A stretch of DNA of 55,314 nucleotides from an uncultured Alphaproteobacteria bacterium (GTDB lineage Bacteria > Pseudomonadota > Alphaproteobacteria > Methylaequorales > Methylaequoraceae). The stretch lies in the NCBI GenBank assembly GCA_902526865.1, contig CABZMK010000007.1, forward strand, positions 1 through 55,314. The letters run 5' to 3'. The position numbers and the translations under genes are program-made. Shown here one piece after another: positions 1 through 9,339 of the stretch. The notes beneath the pieces are model-generated. The model did no database searches, was not told the DNA's origin, and was given only the letters and a program-made list of their open reading frames with translations. Positions within the stretch are counted from its first letter, which is position 1. Each line of letters starts with the position of its first letter.

Positions 1-937
1 TTCTTTCTTGAGTTTCAGACAGCATCATTTCATAGGGTGTCATTTTATCTTCTCTACACGGCACCTTATCTAAAAATAATTTCACTCCACATGAACCTTT
101 CGAAGCCATTTCAAATGACGAAGATGTCAAACCTGCGGCTCCCATGTCTTGAATTGCTATTATTGCATCTTCTTTCATTAACTCTTGACAAGACTCTAAT
201 AGAAGTTTTTCCATAAATGGATCTCCAACTTGGACTTGTGGTCTGCTATCTTCTGAATGATCATCGAACTCTGCTGATGCCATTGTTGCACCATGTATTC
301 CATCTCTTCCAGTCTTTGCCCCTACGTAAATGATTGGATTCCCTGAACCTTTTGCAATGGAATAAAATATTTTATTTTTTTTAACCAATCCAATACACAT
401 TGCATTCACTAAAATATTATTATTGTAAGACTCATGAAAGTGACATTCTCCTCCTACGGTTGGAATTCCAACGCAATTCCCGTAATCTCCAATACCTTTT
501 ACTACACCTGATAAAAGTTGTTTTGTCTTGGGATGTTTCGGTGAGCCAAATCTTAGAGAATTTAGATTTGCAATTGGTCTTGCGCCCATTGTAAAAACAT
601 CTCGCATAATCCCACCAACACCGGTAGCTGCTCCTTGGTACGGCTCAATAAAAGAAGGATGGTTATGACTTTCCATCTTAAATACTATTGCATCATTATC
701 ACCAATATCAATTATGCCAGCATTTTCTCCGGGACCACAAATTACTTTTTCTCCTGATGTGGGTAAAGTTTTTAGCCACTTTTTTGTAGACTTATAAGAA
801 CAGTGCTCACTCCACATCACTGAGAAAATACCTAACTCAAGAAGATTGGGCTCTCTTTGAAGGATTTCTTTTATTAATTTGAATTCATCTTCAGATATTC
901 CATGTTCTGAAATTATACTTTTGTTAATTTTTGTCAT
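1..937 (-). CDS. purL: Phosphoribosylformylglycinamidine synthase subunit PurL (partial)
   Basis: N-terminal part of the large FGAM synthase subunit, which performs the ATP-dependent amidation in step 4 of purine synthesis. The gene runs off the left edge, leaving about 312 codons. The translation starts [13 protein letters not shown]. It shows the PurL signatures [14 protein letters not shown] and KMESHNHPS, with a GEN/GG-rich nucleotide-binding stretch further on. It starts at the ATG at 937, which overlaps the purQ stop as ATGA, so translation is probably coupled. This is the short PurL that works with separate PurS and PurQ subunits, not the fused enterobacterial enzyme. Confidence 0.95.
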   Translation of the reverse strand, partial: MTKINKSIISEHGISEDEFKLIKEILQREPNLLELGIFSVMWSEHCSYKSTKKWLKTLPTSGEKVICGPGENAGIIDIGDNDAIVFKMESHNHPSFIEPYQGAATGVGGIMRDVFTMGARPIANLNSLRFGSPKHPKTKQLLSGVVKGIGDYGNCVGIPTVGGECHFHESYNNNILVNAMCIGLVKKNKIFYSIAKGSGNPIIYVGAKTGRDGIHGATMASAEFDDHSEDSRPQVQVGDPFMEKLLLESCQELMKEDAIIAIQDMGAAGLTSSSFEMASKGSCGVKLFLDKVPCREDKMTPYEMMLSETQER

Positions 938-1623
938 AACAAATATTGCAATCCTCTAAAGAAAGAAATACCGTCGTTGTCTTCTGAAAAATTCACAGCT
1001 CTTTCTGGATGAGGCATGAGACCAAGAATATTTTTTTCTTTGTTTATTATTCCTGCAATATTATTCATTGAGCCATTTGGATTTTGAGATTTGTTGATTT
1101 TACCATCTCTTGAAGAATATTTAAAAACAATTTGGTTGTTATCTTCAAGCCTTTTGAGATTGTCTTCTGATGTATAAAACCTTCCTTGAGCATGGGCTAT
1201 AGGAAATTGAACAACATTTTTACTAATATTTTCAGTGAATGGAGTATTTTTATTTTCAATTTTTACAAAATTTTCTTTGCAGACAAAAAGGCGTTTGTAA
1301 TTATCAATTAGAGCTCCATCAAGTAATTTACACTCTGTTAAAATTTGAAATCCATTGCAAATACCAATTATAGGAATTCCTTTTTTAGATAGTCTAATAA
1401 CCTCTTTCATTGCAGGAGATTTTGTAGCAAGTGCTCCTGATCTTAGATAATCTCCAAATGAAAAACCACCAGGGATAAAAATCATTTCTTGATTTTTAAT
1501 GCTTGTTTCGTTGTGCCAAACTAACTCTGTGTTGACATTCATATATTTTCGAACTGCAATATCTAAGTCTCTATCGCAATTTGAACCTGGGAAAACGACA
1601 ATTGAAACAACTTTTTTTGGCAC
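934..1623 (-). CDS. purQ: FGAM synthase glutaminase subunit PurQ
   Basis: Class I glutamine amidotransferase subunit (229 aa) that supplies ammonia to PurL. The nucleophile is Cys89 in GICNGFQ. The His/Glu pair of the triad lies near the C-terminus in LMPHPERA. The oxyanion region [11 protein letters not shown] is present. Length is normal for the family. The gene lies 3 bases after purS and overlaps purL by 4 bases, consistent with a PurS-PurQ-PurL complex made from one message. Confidence 0.96.
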   Translation of the reverse strand: MPKKVVSIVVFPGSNCDRDLDIAVRKYMNVNTELVWHNETSIKNQEMIFIPGGFSFGDYLRSGALATKSPAMKEVIRLSKKGIPIIGICNGFQILTECKLLDGALIDNYKRLFVCKENFVKIENKNTPFTENISKNVVQFPIAHAQGRFYTSEDNLKRLEDNNQIVFKYSSRDGKINKSQNPNGSMNNIAGIINKEKNILGLMPHPERAVNFSEDNDGISFFRGLQYLL

Positions 1624-1626
1624 AAG

Positions 1627-1860
1627 TTATTTCTTTATAATTTTAAAATTTTCAATAATAGGATTTGATAGCAGATCTGAGCTAATTTTTTCTAAATCTC
1701 CAAATGTGTTTTTTGATGAAGAAATTTCAATATCAAAAAATTTCCCTTTTGAAATATTTTTAATAGTTTTATAACCCATACTATCAATTGTTCTTTTAAT
1801 TGCCTCTGCTTCAGGATCCAAAATACCTTTTTTAAAATTTATATAAACTCTATAGATCAT
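1627..1860 (-). CDS. purS: FGAM synthase subunit PurS
   Basis: Small subunit (77 aa) that bridges PurQ and PurL. The sequence begins [20 protein letters not shown], matching the family pattern of a short beta strand followed by the KxGVLDPQG-like segment. A longer frame exists upstream (to 1884), but the family N-terminus fits the ATG at 1860. That start overlaps the end of purC by 11 bases. Recognised from length, the [10 protein letters not shown] motif and its position between purC and purQ, the usual alphaproteobacterial order. Confidence 0.9.
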   Translation of the reverse strand: MIYRVYINFKKGILDPEAEAIKRTIDSMGYKTIKNISKGKFFDIEISSSKNTFGDLEKISSDLLSNPIIENFKIIKK

Positions 1861-2608
1861 TTTTAATAACTTTCTTAAATTCATTTTCCGATAAAACTCC
1901 TAATCTGTATGCTACTTCTTTATATGCTTTCCCCACTTCACCTAAATCCTGCCTAAATCTGTCCTTGTCCAGTTTTTTGTTAGTTTTTACATCCCATAAT
2001 CTACAGTTATCTGGACTTATTTCATCAGCAACTATAATTGAAGCTTCTTCATTATCCCAATATCGTCCGAATTCAAGCTTAAAGTCTACAAGCCTTATAT
2101 TTAGAGAAAAAAAGTAACCTGTTAAGAAATCATTAATTCGTGAACTTAAAGAAATAATTTCCTCAAGTTCGTTTGGTGTAGCCCATTCAAAAACTATTAT
2201 GTGTTCTTCATTTATAATCGGATCATTTAATTTATCATTTTTTAAGTAAAACTCAATTATAGGTCTATTTAATACTTTTCCCTCTTTTATACCCAATCTT
2301 TGAACTAATGATCCTGTTGCAATGTTTCTAACAACTACCTCAATTGGTATTATATCCAATTTCTTGATAAGTTGTTCTCTCATATTCATTCTTTTTATTA
2401 AGTGATTTGAAATGTTAACGTCTTTTAATCTTGTCATTATCAACTCCGAAATGAAGTTATTTAATACACCTTTTCCTGGAATCTGATCTTTCTTTTTGTT
2501 ATTGAAAGCAGTTGCATCATCTTTGAAATATTGAATCAATGTATTTGGTTCTGGACCTTGATAAAGTATTTTAGCTTTTCCTTCGTATATTTTTTTTCTA
2601 TTTTTCAT
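1850..2608 (-). CDS. purC: SAICAR synthase
   Basis: Phosphoribosylaminoimidazole-succinocarboxamide synthase (252 aa), joining aspartate to CAIR with ATP. It starts with the typical [12 protein letters not shown] motif. It contains IPGKGVLNN, the [12 protein letters not shown] core motif, and [13 protein letters not shown], all family signatures. Length is normal. It overlaps purB by 4 bases (ATGA) and purS by 11 bases. Confidence 0.97.
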   Translation of the reverse strand: MKNRKKIYEGKAKILYQGPEPNTLIQYFKDDATAFNNKKKDQIPGKGVLNNFISELIMTRLKDVNISNHLIKRMNMREQLIKKLDIIPIEVVVRNIATGSLVQRLGIKEGKVLNRPIIEFYLKNDKLNDPIINEEHIIVFEWATPNELEEIISLSSRINDFLTGYFFSLNIRLVDFKLEFGRYWDNEEASIIVADEISPDNCRLWDVKTNKKLDKDRFRQDLGEVGKAYKEVAYRLGVLSENEFKKVIKNDL

Positions 2609-3897
2609 CCAAGAACTTTTTTGTAAATAGCATTAATATTTTTTAAAAAATATTTCAAATCAAACAATTCATTAATCTCTCTAATATTCAATAAAGATTT
2701 AACTTCATTATTTTTTTCTAATAATTTTTTAAAACTTTTATTTTCTTTCCATGCTTTTAAAGCTATCTTTTGAACAATTTTATAAGCTGATTCTCTTGAA
2801 ATATTTTTTTCAATTAGCTTCAGCATAACTCTTTGTGAGTTAAAAAGTCCATTAGTTTTTTCAAGGTTGTAGATCATCATTTTTTTATCAACTACTAAAT
2901 TTTCTACAATATTATTCATTCTACTTAGTGCAAAATCACATAATATGATTGTATCAGGTCCGAGTGTTCTCTCAACTGACGAGTGAGAGATATCTCTTTC
3001 ATGCCAGAGTGAAATGTTCTCCATGAAAGGAATACAACTTGACCTAATGACTCTTGCAATGCCAGTAAGGTTTTCACTTAAAACTGGATTTTTTTTATGG
3101 GGCATTGCAGAAGAGCCCTTTTGATCTTTAGAAAAATATTCCTCAACTTCCCTCACCTCACTTCTGTGAAGATGTCTAAATTCAATTGCTAAATTTTCAA
3201 TTGAAGAAGCAATCATTGCTAAAGTTGTAAAAAAGAATGCATGTCTATCTCTAGGAATGATCTGTGTTGAAACATCCTCAGTCTTAAGTCTAAGTTTTTT
3301 TGCTACAAAACTTTCAATAGAAGGGTCAATATTAGCATAAGTTCCAACGGCACCTGAAATACTGCAAATGGAAATTTGTTTTTCAGCATCACAAAGTCTT
3401 TTATAATGTCTTTCAAATTCACAATATTTACCTAGCATTTTTAATCCAAAGGTTGTTGGTTCTGCAAAAATGCCGTGGCTTCTTCCTATGCAAGCTGTAT
3501 TTTTGAAATTTAGAGATTTAACTTTGAGATTGTTTAATAACCTTTTTAACTCTCTTTTCAAAATAGAGCATGACTGCTTTAATTGAATTGAAAAAGCCGT
3601 ATCTATAATATCAGAAGATGTTACGCCCATGTGAACAAACCTAGAGTCATGTCCAATGTTTTCTCCAATGTTTGTTAAAAAAGCTATTACATCGTGTTTT
3701 ACATCTTTTTCTATAACATCAATTCTATCAATATCAAAACGTGCATTCTTTTTTATAGTTTTGAAAGAATCTTTAGGAATATCACCTCTATTGGAAAGTG
3801 CTTCACAAATTAGCAATTCAATGTTTAGCCAAATATTAAATTTATTTTCTGGTTCCCAAATTTTTGAGATTTCTTTTCTTTTATATCTTGGAATCAT
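2605..3897 (-). CDS. purB: Adenylosuccinate lyase
   Basis: Fumarase/aspartase-superfamily lyase (430 aa) acting on both SAICAR and adenylosuccinate. The family signature [16 protein letters not shown] holds the flexible catalytic serine loop. The usual N-terminal helix [20 protein letters not shown] supports the ATG at 3897. The open frame extends to 3951, but that extension lies inside map and is not like the family. With the chosen start, purB overlaps the end of map by 17 bases. Catalytic His regions ([20 protein letters not shown]) are present. Confidence 0.95.
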   Translation of the reverse strand: MIPRYKRKEISKIWEPENKFNIWLNIELLICEALSNRGDIPKDSFKTIKKNARFDIDRIDVIEKDVKHDVIAFLTNIGENIGHDSRFVHMGVTSSDIIDTAFSIQLKQSCSILKRELKRLLNNLKVKSLNFKNTACIGRSHGIFAEPTTFGLKMLGKYCEFERHYKRLCDAEKQISICSISGAVGTYANIDPSIESFVAKKLRLKTEDVSTQIIPRDRHAFFFTTLAMIASSIENLAIEFRHLHRSEVREVEEYFSKDQKGSSAMPHKKNPVLSENLTGIARVIRSSCIPFMENISLWHERDISHSSVERTLGPDTIILCDFALSRMNNIVENLVVDKKMMIYNLEKTNGLFNSQRVMLKLIEKNISRESAYKIVQKIALKAWKENKSFKKLLEKNNEVKSLLNIREINELFDLKYFLKNINAIYKKVLG

Positions 3898-4684
3898 TTT
3901 TTGTATATGGAGGAAATTTGAAGTTTTTCTTTGAAAGAGTAAATATTTCATATCCTGTTTTTGTTACACCTACTGTATGCTCGAATTGTGCAGATAATGA
4001 TTTATCAGATGTAACTGCTGTCCACCCATCTGAAAGAACTTTTACTTTATAATCTCCAATATTAATCATTGGCTCTACAGTAAAAAACATTCCTTCTTGC
4101 AACAATTCTCCTTCTCCGGGTTTTCCAAAATGAAGAACACTGGGGTGATCATGAAAAACTTGACCTAAACCATGACCACAAAAATCTCTAACTATTGAAT
4201 AGTTTTTTTTTTCAGCATATACCTGAATTGCATTTCCAATATCTCCAAATGTGTTTCCAGGTTTAATTTTTTCAATACCTTTCATCATTGCTTCATAAGT
4301 AGTTTCAACAAGTTTAATAGCTTTCAGTTTAACTTTACCTACATAAAACATTCTACTTGTATCTCCATGCCATCCATTCAAAACTGGTGTGACATCTATA
4401 TTTATAATATCACCATCTTGCAAAACTTTATCTCCTGGTATCCCGTGACATACTACGTGATTAACAGACGTACAAACAGACTTAGGAAACCCCTTGTAAT
4501 TCAATGGAGCAGGCTTTGCCCCTCTACTCACTTGATACTCGTGACAAATATCGTTAAGTTTAGAAGTGGAAATACCAGGTTCAATGAAATCAGTAATGTA
4601 GTCAAGGCATTCAGCCGCAAGTTGTCCAGCTTTTCGCATAAACTCGAATTCATCTTTGGTATGTAATTTAATATTGTTATTCAT
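3881..4684 (-). CDS. map: Methionine aminopeptidase, type I
   Basis: Removes the N-terminal Met from nascent proteins (267 aa). Dinuclear metal ligands are visible: Asp97 in INIDVTP, Asp108 in HGDTSRMF, the His in FCGHGLG, the Glu in FTVEPMI and the Glu in AQFEHTV. It is first in the minus-strand run ahead of purB and overlaps it by 17 bases. This suggests the purine operon is transcribed from the 48-base divergent gap at 4685-4732. Confidence 0.96.
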   Translation of the reverse strand: MNNNIKLHTKDEFEFMRKAGQLAAECLDYITDFIEPGISTSKLNDICHEYQVSRGAKPAPLNYKGFPKSVCTSVNHVVCHGIPGDKVLQDGDIINIDVTPVLNGWHGDTSRMFYVGKVKLKAIKLVETTYEAMMKGIEKIKPGNTFGDIGNAIQVYAEKKNYSIVRDFCGHGLGQVFHDHPSVLHFGKPGEGELLQEGMFFTVEPMINIGDYKVKVLSDGWTAVTSDKSLSAQFEHTVGVTKTGYEIFTLSKKNFKFPPYTKNDSKI

Positions 4685-4732
4685 TAAAAGATCAATTTAT
4701 AATAAAAATTTAAAAACTTACAGAAATATTTT

Positions 4733-5479
4733 ATGAAAAAACAAAGAAAAACTTCAGGTATAATAATAATAGGTAATGAGATTTTATCTGGAAAAACTCT
4801 CGAAAAAAATTCAAATTTTATGTGTAAAGAATTATTTCGTATCGGAGTATCGTGTGAGGAAATAGTGATTATAAAAGATGATAAATCAAGAATAATAGAA
4901 AAATTAAATAATTTTAGAAAAAAGTATAGTTTTGTGTTCACGTCAGGTGGTATTGGTCCAACACATGATGATATTACTTCAGACTCTGTGGCTTGTGCTC
5001 TTGGAAAAAAATTGATTTTAAATACTGAAGCTAAAAGGCGTCTTGAAAAACATTACGCCGATGACGTATTGACAAAGGCACGATTAAAAATGGCTTATAT
5101 GCCAGAAAATTCAACTTTAATAGATAATCCGGTTAGTGTTGCTCCAGGATTTTCGATACAAAATATTTTTGTATTTCCAGGAGTACCAAAAATTATGCAA
5201 GTAATGTTTAAAGAAAAAGTAAAATCATTTGACGAAGGGCTGAGGTATTATAAAAAAACAATCTCAACAACTCTATCAGAGGGGATTATTGGCGAATATA
5301 TTGAAAAAATACAAAACAAATTTAATACATTAGAAATTGGAAGTTACCCCTATTTTAAAAAAAATTCATTTGGTGTTTCTCTTGTTATCAAAGGAGAGAA
5401 AGATTTAGAAGTATCAAAAGCTAGCAACGAAATTTACAATTATATAGAATCTATAAATGGTAATCCTGAGATTTTTTAG
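4733..5479 (+). CDS. CinA N-terminal-domain protein (MoCF-fold nucleotide pyrophosphatase-like)
   Basis: 248-aa protein equivalent to the N-terminal domain of CinA (COG1058), without the C-terminal nicotinamide-nucleotide amidase domain. Visible are IIGNEILSGKTLEKN near the N-terminus and the signature FTSGGIGPTHDDITSDSVA, followed by a PGVPKIM-containing segment. In CinA this domain carries ADP-ribose pyrophosphatase-like activity. Stand-alone copies are common in Alphaproteobacteria and are often misnamed molybdopterin-binding proteins. The exact substrate cannot be read from sequence. Confidence 0.85.
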   Translation: MKKQRKTSGIIIIGNEILSGKTLEKNSNFMCKELFRIGVSCEEIVIIKDDKSRIIEKLNNFRKKYSFVFTSGGIGPTHDDITSDSVACALGKKLILNTEAKRRLEKHYADDVLTKARLKMAYMPENSTLIDNPVSVAPGFSIQNIFVFPGVPKIMQVMFKEKVKSFDEGLRYYKKTISTTLSEGIIGEYIEKIQNKFNTLEIGSYPYFKKNSFGVSLVIKGEKDLEVSKASNEIYNYIESINGNPEIF

Positions 5480-5898
5480 TTTTGTCTATTTTTGATGTAA
5501 TTTGAAATTTCTAGTTCAATTAATTTATTTAAATTTCGCTTTAACCAAGAATCTAAAAGTAAACGAAATTCAACTTCTATCGTTTCATTGTTTGGGTTAG
5601 ACAAATTATTTGAAAAACTTTTCAAATTAGATCTTTTAATTGTTTTTTTAAAATTAATATGTTGCCAGCTATGAAAACTTTTGAATTGCTTTTCTTCGGA
5701 TGAATTAATTTGTAACTGAGAATTAGTATTTGAATTTTTATCTACTTTTATAGTATCTTCTGTTTGAATTTTTTCTATTTCTGGATAAATGTTTTTTGGT
5801 AAATCTTTGTTTATAACTAATTCATATTCATTTTTTGCCTCATTAATTAAACTGACTATCGAGCTTAGCAGTTCATTTATTGATTTATTTTTACTCAT
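5476..5898 (-). CDS. PopZ/DUF2497-like small protein
   Basis: 140-aa protein, low in complexity and charged in the middle (many Asn, Ser, Lys, Glu). A conserved-looking C-terminal helix, EFRLLLDSWLKRNLNKLIE, resembles the C-terminal oligomerisation region of PopZ (DUF2497), the alphaproteobacterial polar organising protein. The N-terminal helix INELLSSIVSLINEA also fits the short N-terminal helix of that family. The linker is Asn/Lys-rich rather than Pro/Glu-rich, so assignment rests mainly on the C-terminus. Its stop overlaps the cinA-like gene's stop by 4 bases (convergent). Confidence 0.6.
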   Translation of the reverse strand: MSKNKSINELLSSIVSLINEAKNEYELVINKDLPKNIYPEIEKIQTEDTIKVDKNSNTNSQLQINSSEEKQFKSFHSWQHINFKKTIKRSNLKSFSNNLSNPNNETIEVEFRLLLDSWLKRNLNKLIELEISNYIKNRQN

Positions 5899-6018
5899 AT
5901 CTTCTAACCTTATATTCTAGAATGTTAAAAATTTTAAGTCAAAAAATAAAAACATTTGATAAGTAAAAAAAAAGGGTAACTGTTATATTTAAGAAATATG
6001 TTGATATACTGTAAGTAA

Positions 6019-6468
6019 ATGTCTGTTATACCAAATGAAATAATACCATACGCCTTCGTCTTTATTTTTTTGATCTTCCTTCTAGCATTAAAGAAGACAA
6101 AAAGCTCTGCTAAATTATTTGATGCTGAAAAAAAATTAGAAGTATTTGATGACGATAAGAAAATAATACTTGAAGCAGCTGAGCAAAAACTTTTAGCACT
6201 CAAAGATTTATACCTTCAGGAATTAATAGATGTTAAAGTCTACGTAAAAAAAACAGAATTGGTAGCTTCAAATTTAAGCAATGAAATGGGTGAAAATATG
6301 ATGGAAATACATGAACTTCAAAAAAAAATCGTATACAATGATTTAAAAAAAGAAATAAAAAAGAAAATTGATTTTCAAAATACTACTAAATCAAAAACTA
6401 ATATTGACAGATTAATATTAGCAGTAGATAAAAAAATTAAAACTGGAGAAATGCATGAGGAAAAGTAA
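6019..6468 (+). CDS. Membrane-anchored coiled-coil protein, unknown function
   Basis: 149 aa. A single hydrophobic segment at about residues 9-27 (IIPYAFVFIFLIFLLAL) is followed by a highly charged Lys/Glu-rich helical region of likely coiled coil. The layout recalls F-type ATPase b subunits and other N-anchored stalk proteins, but no ATPase genes are nearby and I do not assign it. It overlaps the next small gene by 14 bases, suggesting co-translation with a PopZ-like helix protein. Function unknown. Confidence 0.65.
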   Translation: MSVIPNEIIPYAFVFIFLIFLLALKKTKSSAKLFDAEKKLEVFDDDKKIILEAAEQKLLALKDLYLQELIDVKVYVKKTELVASNLSNEMGENMMEIHELQKKIVYNDLKKEIKKKIDFQNTTKSKTNIDRLILAVDKKIKTGEMHEEK

Positions 6469-6655
6469 CTCTGAAATTTTAAATAAGGTCAAGAACGTTG
6501 TTAATGAAAAAAAAAAAAAAAATCCTTCTAATAATAATTTATCAAATAATAAAACAAACGAAACAAGTAAGTTTTTAGCGCAATGGATCGAGGTTAATGC
6601 GGAAAAAATAACAAAAGAAATAATAAAAGAGGAGGTAAAAAAAATTTTTAAGTAA
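6455..6655 (+). CDS. Short protein with PopZ-like C-terminal helix
   Basis: 66 aa: a lysine/asparagine-rich N-terminal half including a run of Lys codons, then FLAQWIEVNAEKITKEIIKE. That helix resembles the C-terminal helix of DUF2497/PopZ proteins, and also the one at the end of the divergent gene at 5476-5898. It starts inside the preceding membrane coiled-coil gene. Real-gene support comes from the overlap and the conserved-looking helix. The function is inferred only. Confidence 0.5.
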   Translation: MRKSNSEILNKVKNVVNEKKKKNPSNNNLSNNKTNETSKFLAQWIEVNAEKITKEIIKEEVKKIFK

Positions 6656-7139
6656 TTTTTTTTAAATATTAAAAATCTTATATTATTAAATGTCCCTTTC
6701 AGAAATTAATTTGTTTCTAAGAAAATAGAAAAATAATATCTATTGTATTATTATTTACTAAGGAATGGGCGAACTAAATGCAGCGTTTATTAATACTTAG
6801 TCAATCATTTTAATATGTTCAATTGAATCGAAAGAAAACCTATTTTTTCAATTACAAAATCCTAAATCACAAATATTATCTATTTACTCATTGAATACAG
6901 AAATATTTGAGCATCATCATCAAATTATAAAATCACGATAAATTTAAGTATTTTCAATACTCGTTTATTTTAAAATGAAAGTGTATATGTTTCTTGTTTA
7001 ATTCAAAATTCATTATGATATAAAGTATTAAATATTAATATAATGACTAGGAATAAAGAGTAAAATGAGCATTGGTAATATACCTATAGAAATTTGTATG
7101 CAGTTAAATTTTATTTTTTATAACCTTTTTTTGATACTT
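6656..7139. other. Noncoding gap before tRNA-Leu
   Basis: A 484-base, very AT-rich stretch with no open frame longer than a few dozen codons and no recognisable RNA gene, hairpin terminator or repeat. It is the longest gap in the window. Apart from a possible tRNA promoter at its right end, I see nothing I can name. Confidence 0.5.
7094..7124 (+). promoter_or_regulatory. Possible promoter of tRNA-Leu and the DsbA-like gene
   Basis: A TATAAC hexamer at 7119-7124 lies 15 bases before the tRNA, with a weak TTGTAT at 7094-7099 (19-base spacer). Position fits transcription starting just ahead of the tRNA, but the -35 element is poor in an AT-rich background. Confidence 0.3.
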
Positions 7140-7228
7140 GCGAGCGTGCTGAAATTGGTAAACAGACAGGACTTAAAATCCTGCGGGTGGTAACACCCTT
7201 GTGGGTTCAAGTCCCACCGCTCGCACCA
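7140..7228 (+). tRNA. tRNA-Leu(UAA)
   Basis: The acceptor stem pairs GCGAGCG (7140-7146) with CGCTCGC (7218-7224), followed by discriminator A and an encoded CCA (7226-7228). The anticodon arm is CAGGA-CTTAAAA-TCCTG, giving anticodon UAA. The long variable arm (class II) and the T arm GTGGGTTCAAGTCCCAC are clear. The DsbA-like gene starts 9 bases downstream, so the two may share a transcript. Confidence 0.97.
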
Positions 7229-7237
7229 ATAAGAAAG

Positions 7238-7948
7238 ATGAAATTACATAACTTTACACTTATAGCATTTTCCTTTTCAATTTTATTGAGCGGTCTTAAC
7301 GTAAGGGGAGATGATTTAGAAGGAAAAATTAAGGATTTTATTTTGAAAAATCCAGAAGTAATAATTGAATCTCTTCAAAAGTTTGAAGTAAAAAAAGAAA
7401 ATGAAAAAAAACTAGAGAATAAAAATAAGATTAATACATTGAGTAAGCAGATTTACAATTCTGAAAGTCTTTTTGAAGGAAATAAACTGTCTAATAAGAT
7501 TATTGTAGAGTTCTTTGACTATAATTGCTCATATTGTAGAAGAGCTCACCAAGACTTAAAAAAAATAATTAGCGAGGATAAAAATATAAAAGTTATTTAC
7601 AAAAATTATCCCATACTTTCAGAAAATTCTATTAAGCTAGCCAAGTATGCATTAATAATTTCAGAAATTGATAAAAAAAAATTTGTAAAATTTCACAATT
7701 TGATTTTGACAAACAAAGGCAAGATTAATGATGATATTTTGATCTCAATATTAAAGGAATTAAATATTGATAAAAATTACTTAGAGAACAAAATTAATGA
7801 TGATGAAATTAATCAAAAGCTTAAAAATGATATTGATTTAGCAAGAAATCTTGGCTTAAGAGGAACACCTGCATTCATAATTTCAGATGAGATCTTTTTT
7901 GGATACATAGATAAGGATGATATGGTTTCAATACTAAATCAGCAATAA
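7238..7948 (+). CDS. DsbA-family (Com1-like) periplasmic thiol-disulfide oxidoreductase
   Basis: 236 aa from the ATG at 7238; the open frame extends back through the tRNA, so the earlier start is rejected. An N-terminal hydrophobic signal sequence (about residues 4-20) is followed by a helical segment, IKDFILKNPEVIIESLQK, of the kind seen in Com1/ScsC-type DsbA proteins. The thioredoxin-fold active site is Cys97-Ser-Tyr-Cys100 in FFDYNCSYC. The cis-proline loop is RGTPAF. It likely acts in the periplasm as an oxidase or isomerase. It overlaps the convergent gene at 7939 by 10 bases. Confidence 0.88.
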   Translation: MKLHNFTLIAFSFSILLSGLNVRGDDLEGKIKDFILKNPEVIIESLQKFEVKKENEKKLENKNKINTLSKQIYNSESLFEGNKLSNKIIVEFFDYNCSYCRRAHQDLKKIISEDKNIKVIYKNYPILSENSIKLAKYALIISEIDKKKFVKFHNLILTNKGKINDDILISILKELNIDKNYLENKINDDEINQKLKNDIDLARNLGLRGTPAFIISDEIFFGYIDKDDMVSILNQQ

Positions 7949-8385
7949 AGATTCTGTTTAGCTTCACTTTTAAATTTCGCCGCGAATCCATTACTGTAAA
8001 GAATTTTTTTACCAAACTGACTTAAAAAAACATTATGGTTAACCAGCGCATCCATCTCTCTCAAATGTTTTTTTGTTCTGTCTTCATAGTTTACAAATAT
8101 TTCTTGATCTTCTTGTAATATGTGAATCAGCTCGTGAAGTAAAATTCCTCTGTGACAAATATCATCCATTGGGGAAAGTGTATCAGCTAAAAAAATTGTA
8201 TATTTAGGGTTATTTGGTGTTAATGCTAATATTTCACATTCCCTCCCACACGCCATTTCTGCTAATACTTTTTGTTCAATAAACTGAATTTTTGGGAATA
8301 TTTTTGGTTCTTTGTAATCAGTATGGGTTGTGATCCATAAAAGTAATGCTAGTATTAGCTCATTAAATGTTTCAAATCTTTCCAT
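7939..8385 (-). CDS. HExxH putative metallopeptidase-like protein
   Basis: 148-aa protein with a zincin motif in GILLHELIHILQ (HELIH) and a downstream acidic Glu in REMDALVNH, which could be the third ligand or a structural residue. The N-terminal 20 residues are moderately hydrophobic (LILALLLWITT), possibly an uncleaved signal or anchor. Two cysteines in ACGRECEIL suggest an extracytoplasmic disulfide. I do not recognise a named enzyme; similar short HExxH proteins are annotated only as DUFs. Its 3' end overlaps the DsbA-like gene, which could matter if it has a disulfide. Confidence 0.65.
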   Translation of the reverse strand: MERFETFNELILALLLWITTHTDYKEPKIFPKIQFIEQKVLAEMACGRECEILALTPNNPKYTIFLADTLSPMDDICHRGILLHELIHILQEDQEIFVNYEDRTKKHLREMDALVNHNVFLSQFGKKILYSNGFAAKFKSEAKQNLYC

Positions 8386-8397
8386 TATATTATACTC

Positions 8398-9339
8398 ATG
8401 ATTAAAAAATTATTTATTCATCGTTCTCTACCTGAAATGTATAACATAGATGTTGGAGATGACAATAAAATTTATACTGAAGCCAGCGGAAAAAAAGACG
8501 GTATTCCAGTTATTTTTGTGCATGGTGGACCCGGGGGGCAATGTCGTAGTGAACATCACTCACTTTTTAACCCAAAGATATTTCGATCAATTATTTTTGA
8601 CCAAAGAGGATGCGGTAAGAGCATCCCTTACAGATCTTTAAAAGGAAATAATACTGAAAATTTAGTTGAAGATATTGAAAAAATAAGAGATTTTTACAAA
8701 ATAAAAAAATTCCTAATTGTTGGTGGGTCATGGGGTGCTACGTTAGCAATAAAATATGCCCTAAAGTTTCCCAAAAATTTAATTGGTGTTCTTTTAAGGT
8801 CAGTTTTTCTTGGAACAATTAATGAGATAAATTGGGCATTCATTGATGGTCCTAAAAATTTTGCTCCAAACTTGTATAAAACATTTGAAAGGTATTCGAA
8901 CGGTAAAGAAATAATTGATTCATATTACAAAAAAATTTTAAAAGAAAATTCTAAGGTCCATTCATGGATTTGGCATGACTATGAAAGAATTTTATCTCAA
9001 TTAAATCCTAAAAATTATTTTTTTGAATCTGAAGAACAATTACTCAAGAGAGAAGGTCTTCCAAATTCGCCATTCATGGAATTACATTACATAAAAAATA
9101 ATTTTTTTATGGAAGATAATGAAATTGTTAAAAAAATTTCGAAAATTAAAAATTTACCCTCGTTTATCGTTCAAGGAAGATATGATCTTATATGTCCGCC
9201 AGTAAATGCTTATAAACTTCATGAAAATTGGAAATCTTCTGAAATAAAGTTTGTAAACACAGCAGGACACTCTTCCTCGGATGAAGGCATTATTGATAAT
9301 TTGTTAATAGGTTTAAAAAAATTAACTGAGCATCTTTAA
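8398..9339 (+). CDS. pip: Proline iminopeptidase-like alpha/beta hydrolase (S33)
   Basis: 313 aa. The S33 oxyanion motif HGGPGG lies near residues 43-48, with DQRGCGKS following it and the nucleophile elbow GGSWG near residue 110. The acid lies in GRYDLICPP and the His in AGHSS near the C-terminus. Length and motif order match bacterial proline iminopeptidases, which release N-terminal Pro from peptides. Cytoplasmic, with no signal peptide. The last 18 bases overlap convergent queG. Confidence 0.88.
   Translation: MIKKLFIHRSLPEMYNIDVGDDNKIYTEASGKKDGIPVIFVHGGPGGQCRSEHHSLFNPKIFRSIIFDQRGCGKSIPYRSLKGNNTENLVEDIEKIRDFYKIKKFLIVGGSWGATLAIKYALKFPKNLIGVLLRSVFLGTINEINWAFIDGPKNFAPNLYKTFERYSNGKEIIDSYYKKILKENSKVHSWIWHDYERILSQLNPKNYFFESEEQLLKREGLPNSPFMELHYIKNNFFMEDNEIVKKISKIKNLPSFIVQGRYDLICPPVNAYKLHENWKSSEIKFVNTAGHSSSDEGIIDNLLIGLKKLTEHL

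Noticed and set aside
3864-4052. 62-codon plus-strand frame spanning the map/purB junction.
   Set aside because: Both strands here are accounted for by map and purB; no independent support.
7187-7237. Upstream extension of the DsbA-like protein by 17 codons.
   Set aside because: It reads through the tRNA-Leu gene. The ATG at 7238 begins a proper signal peptide.
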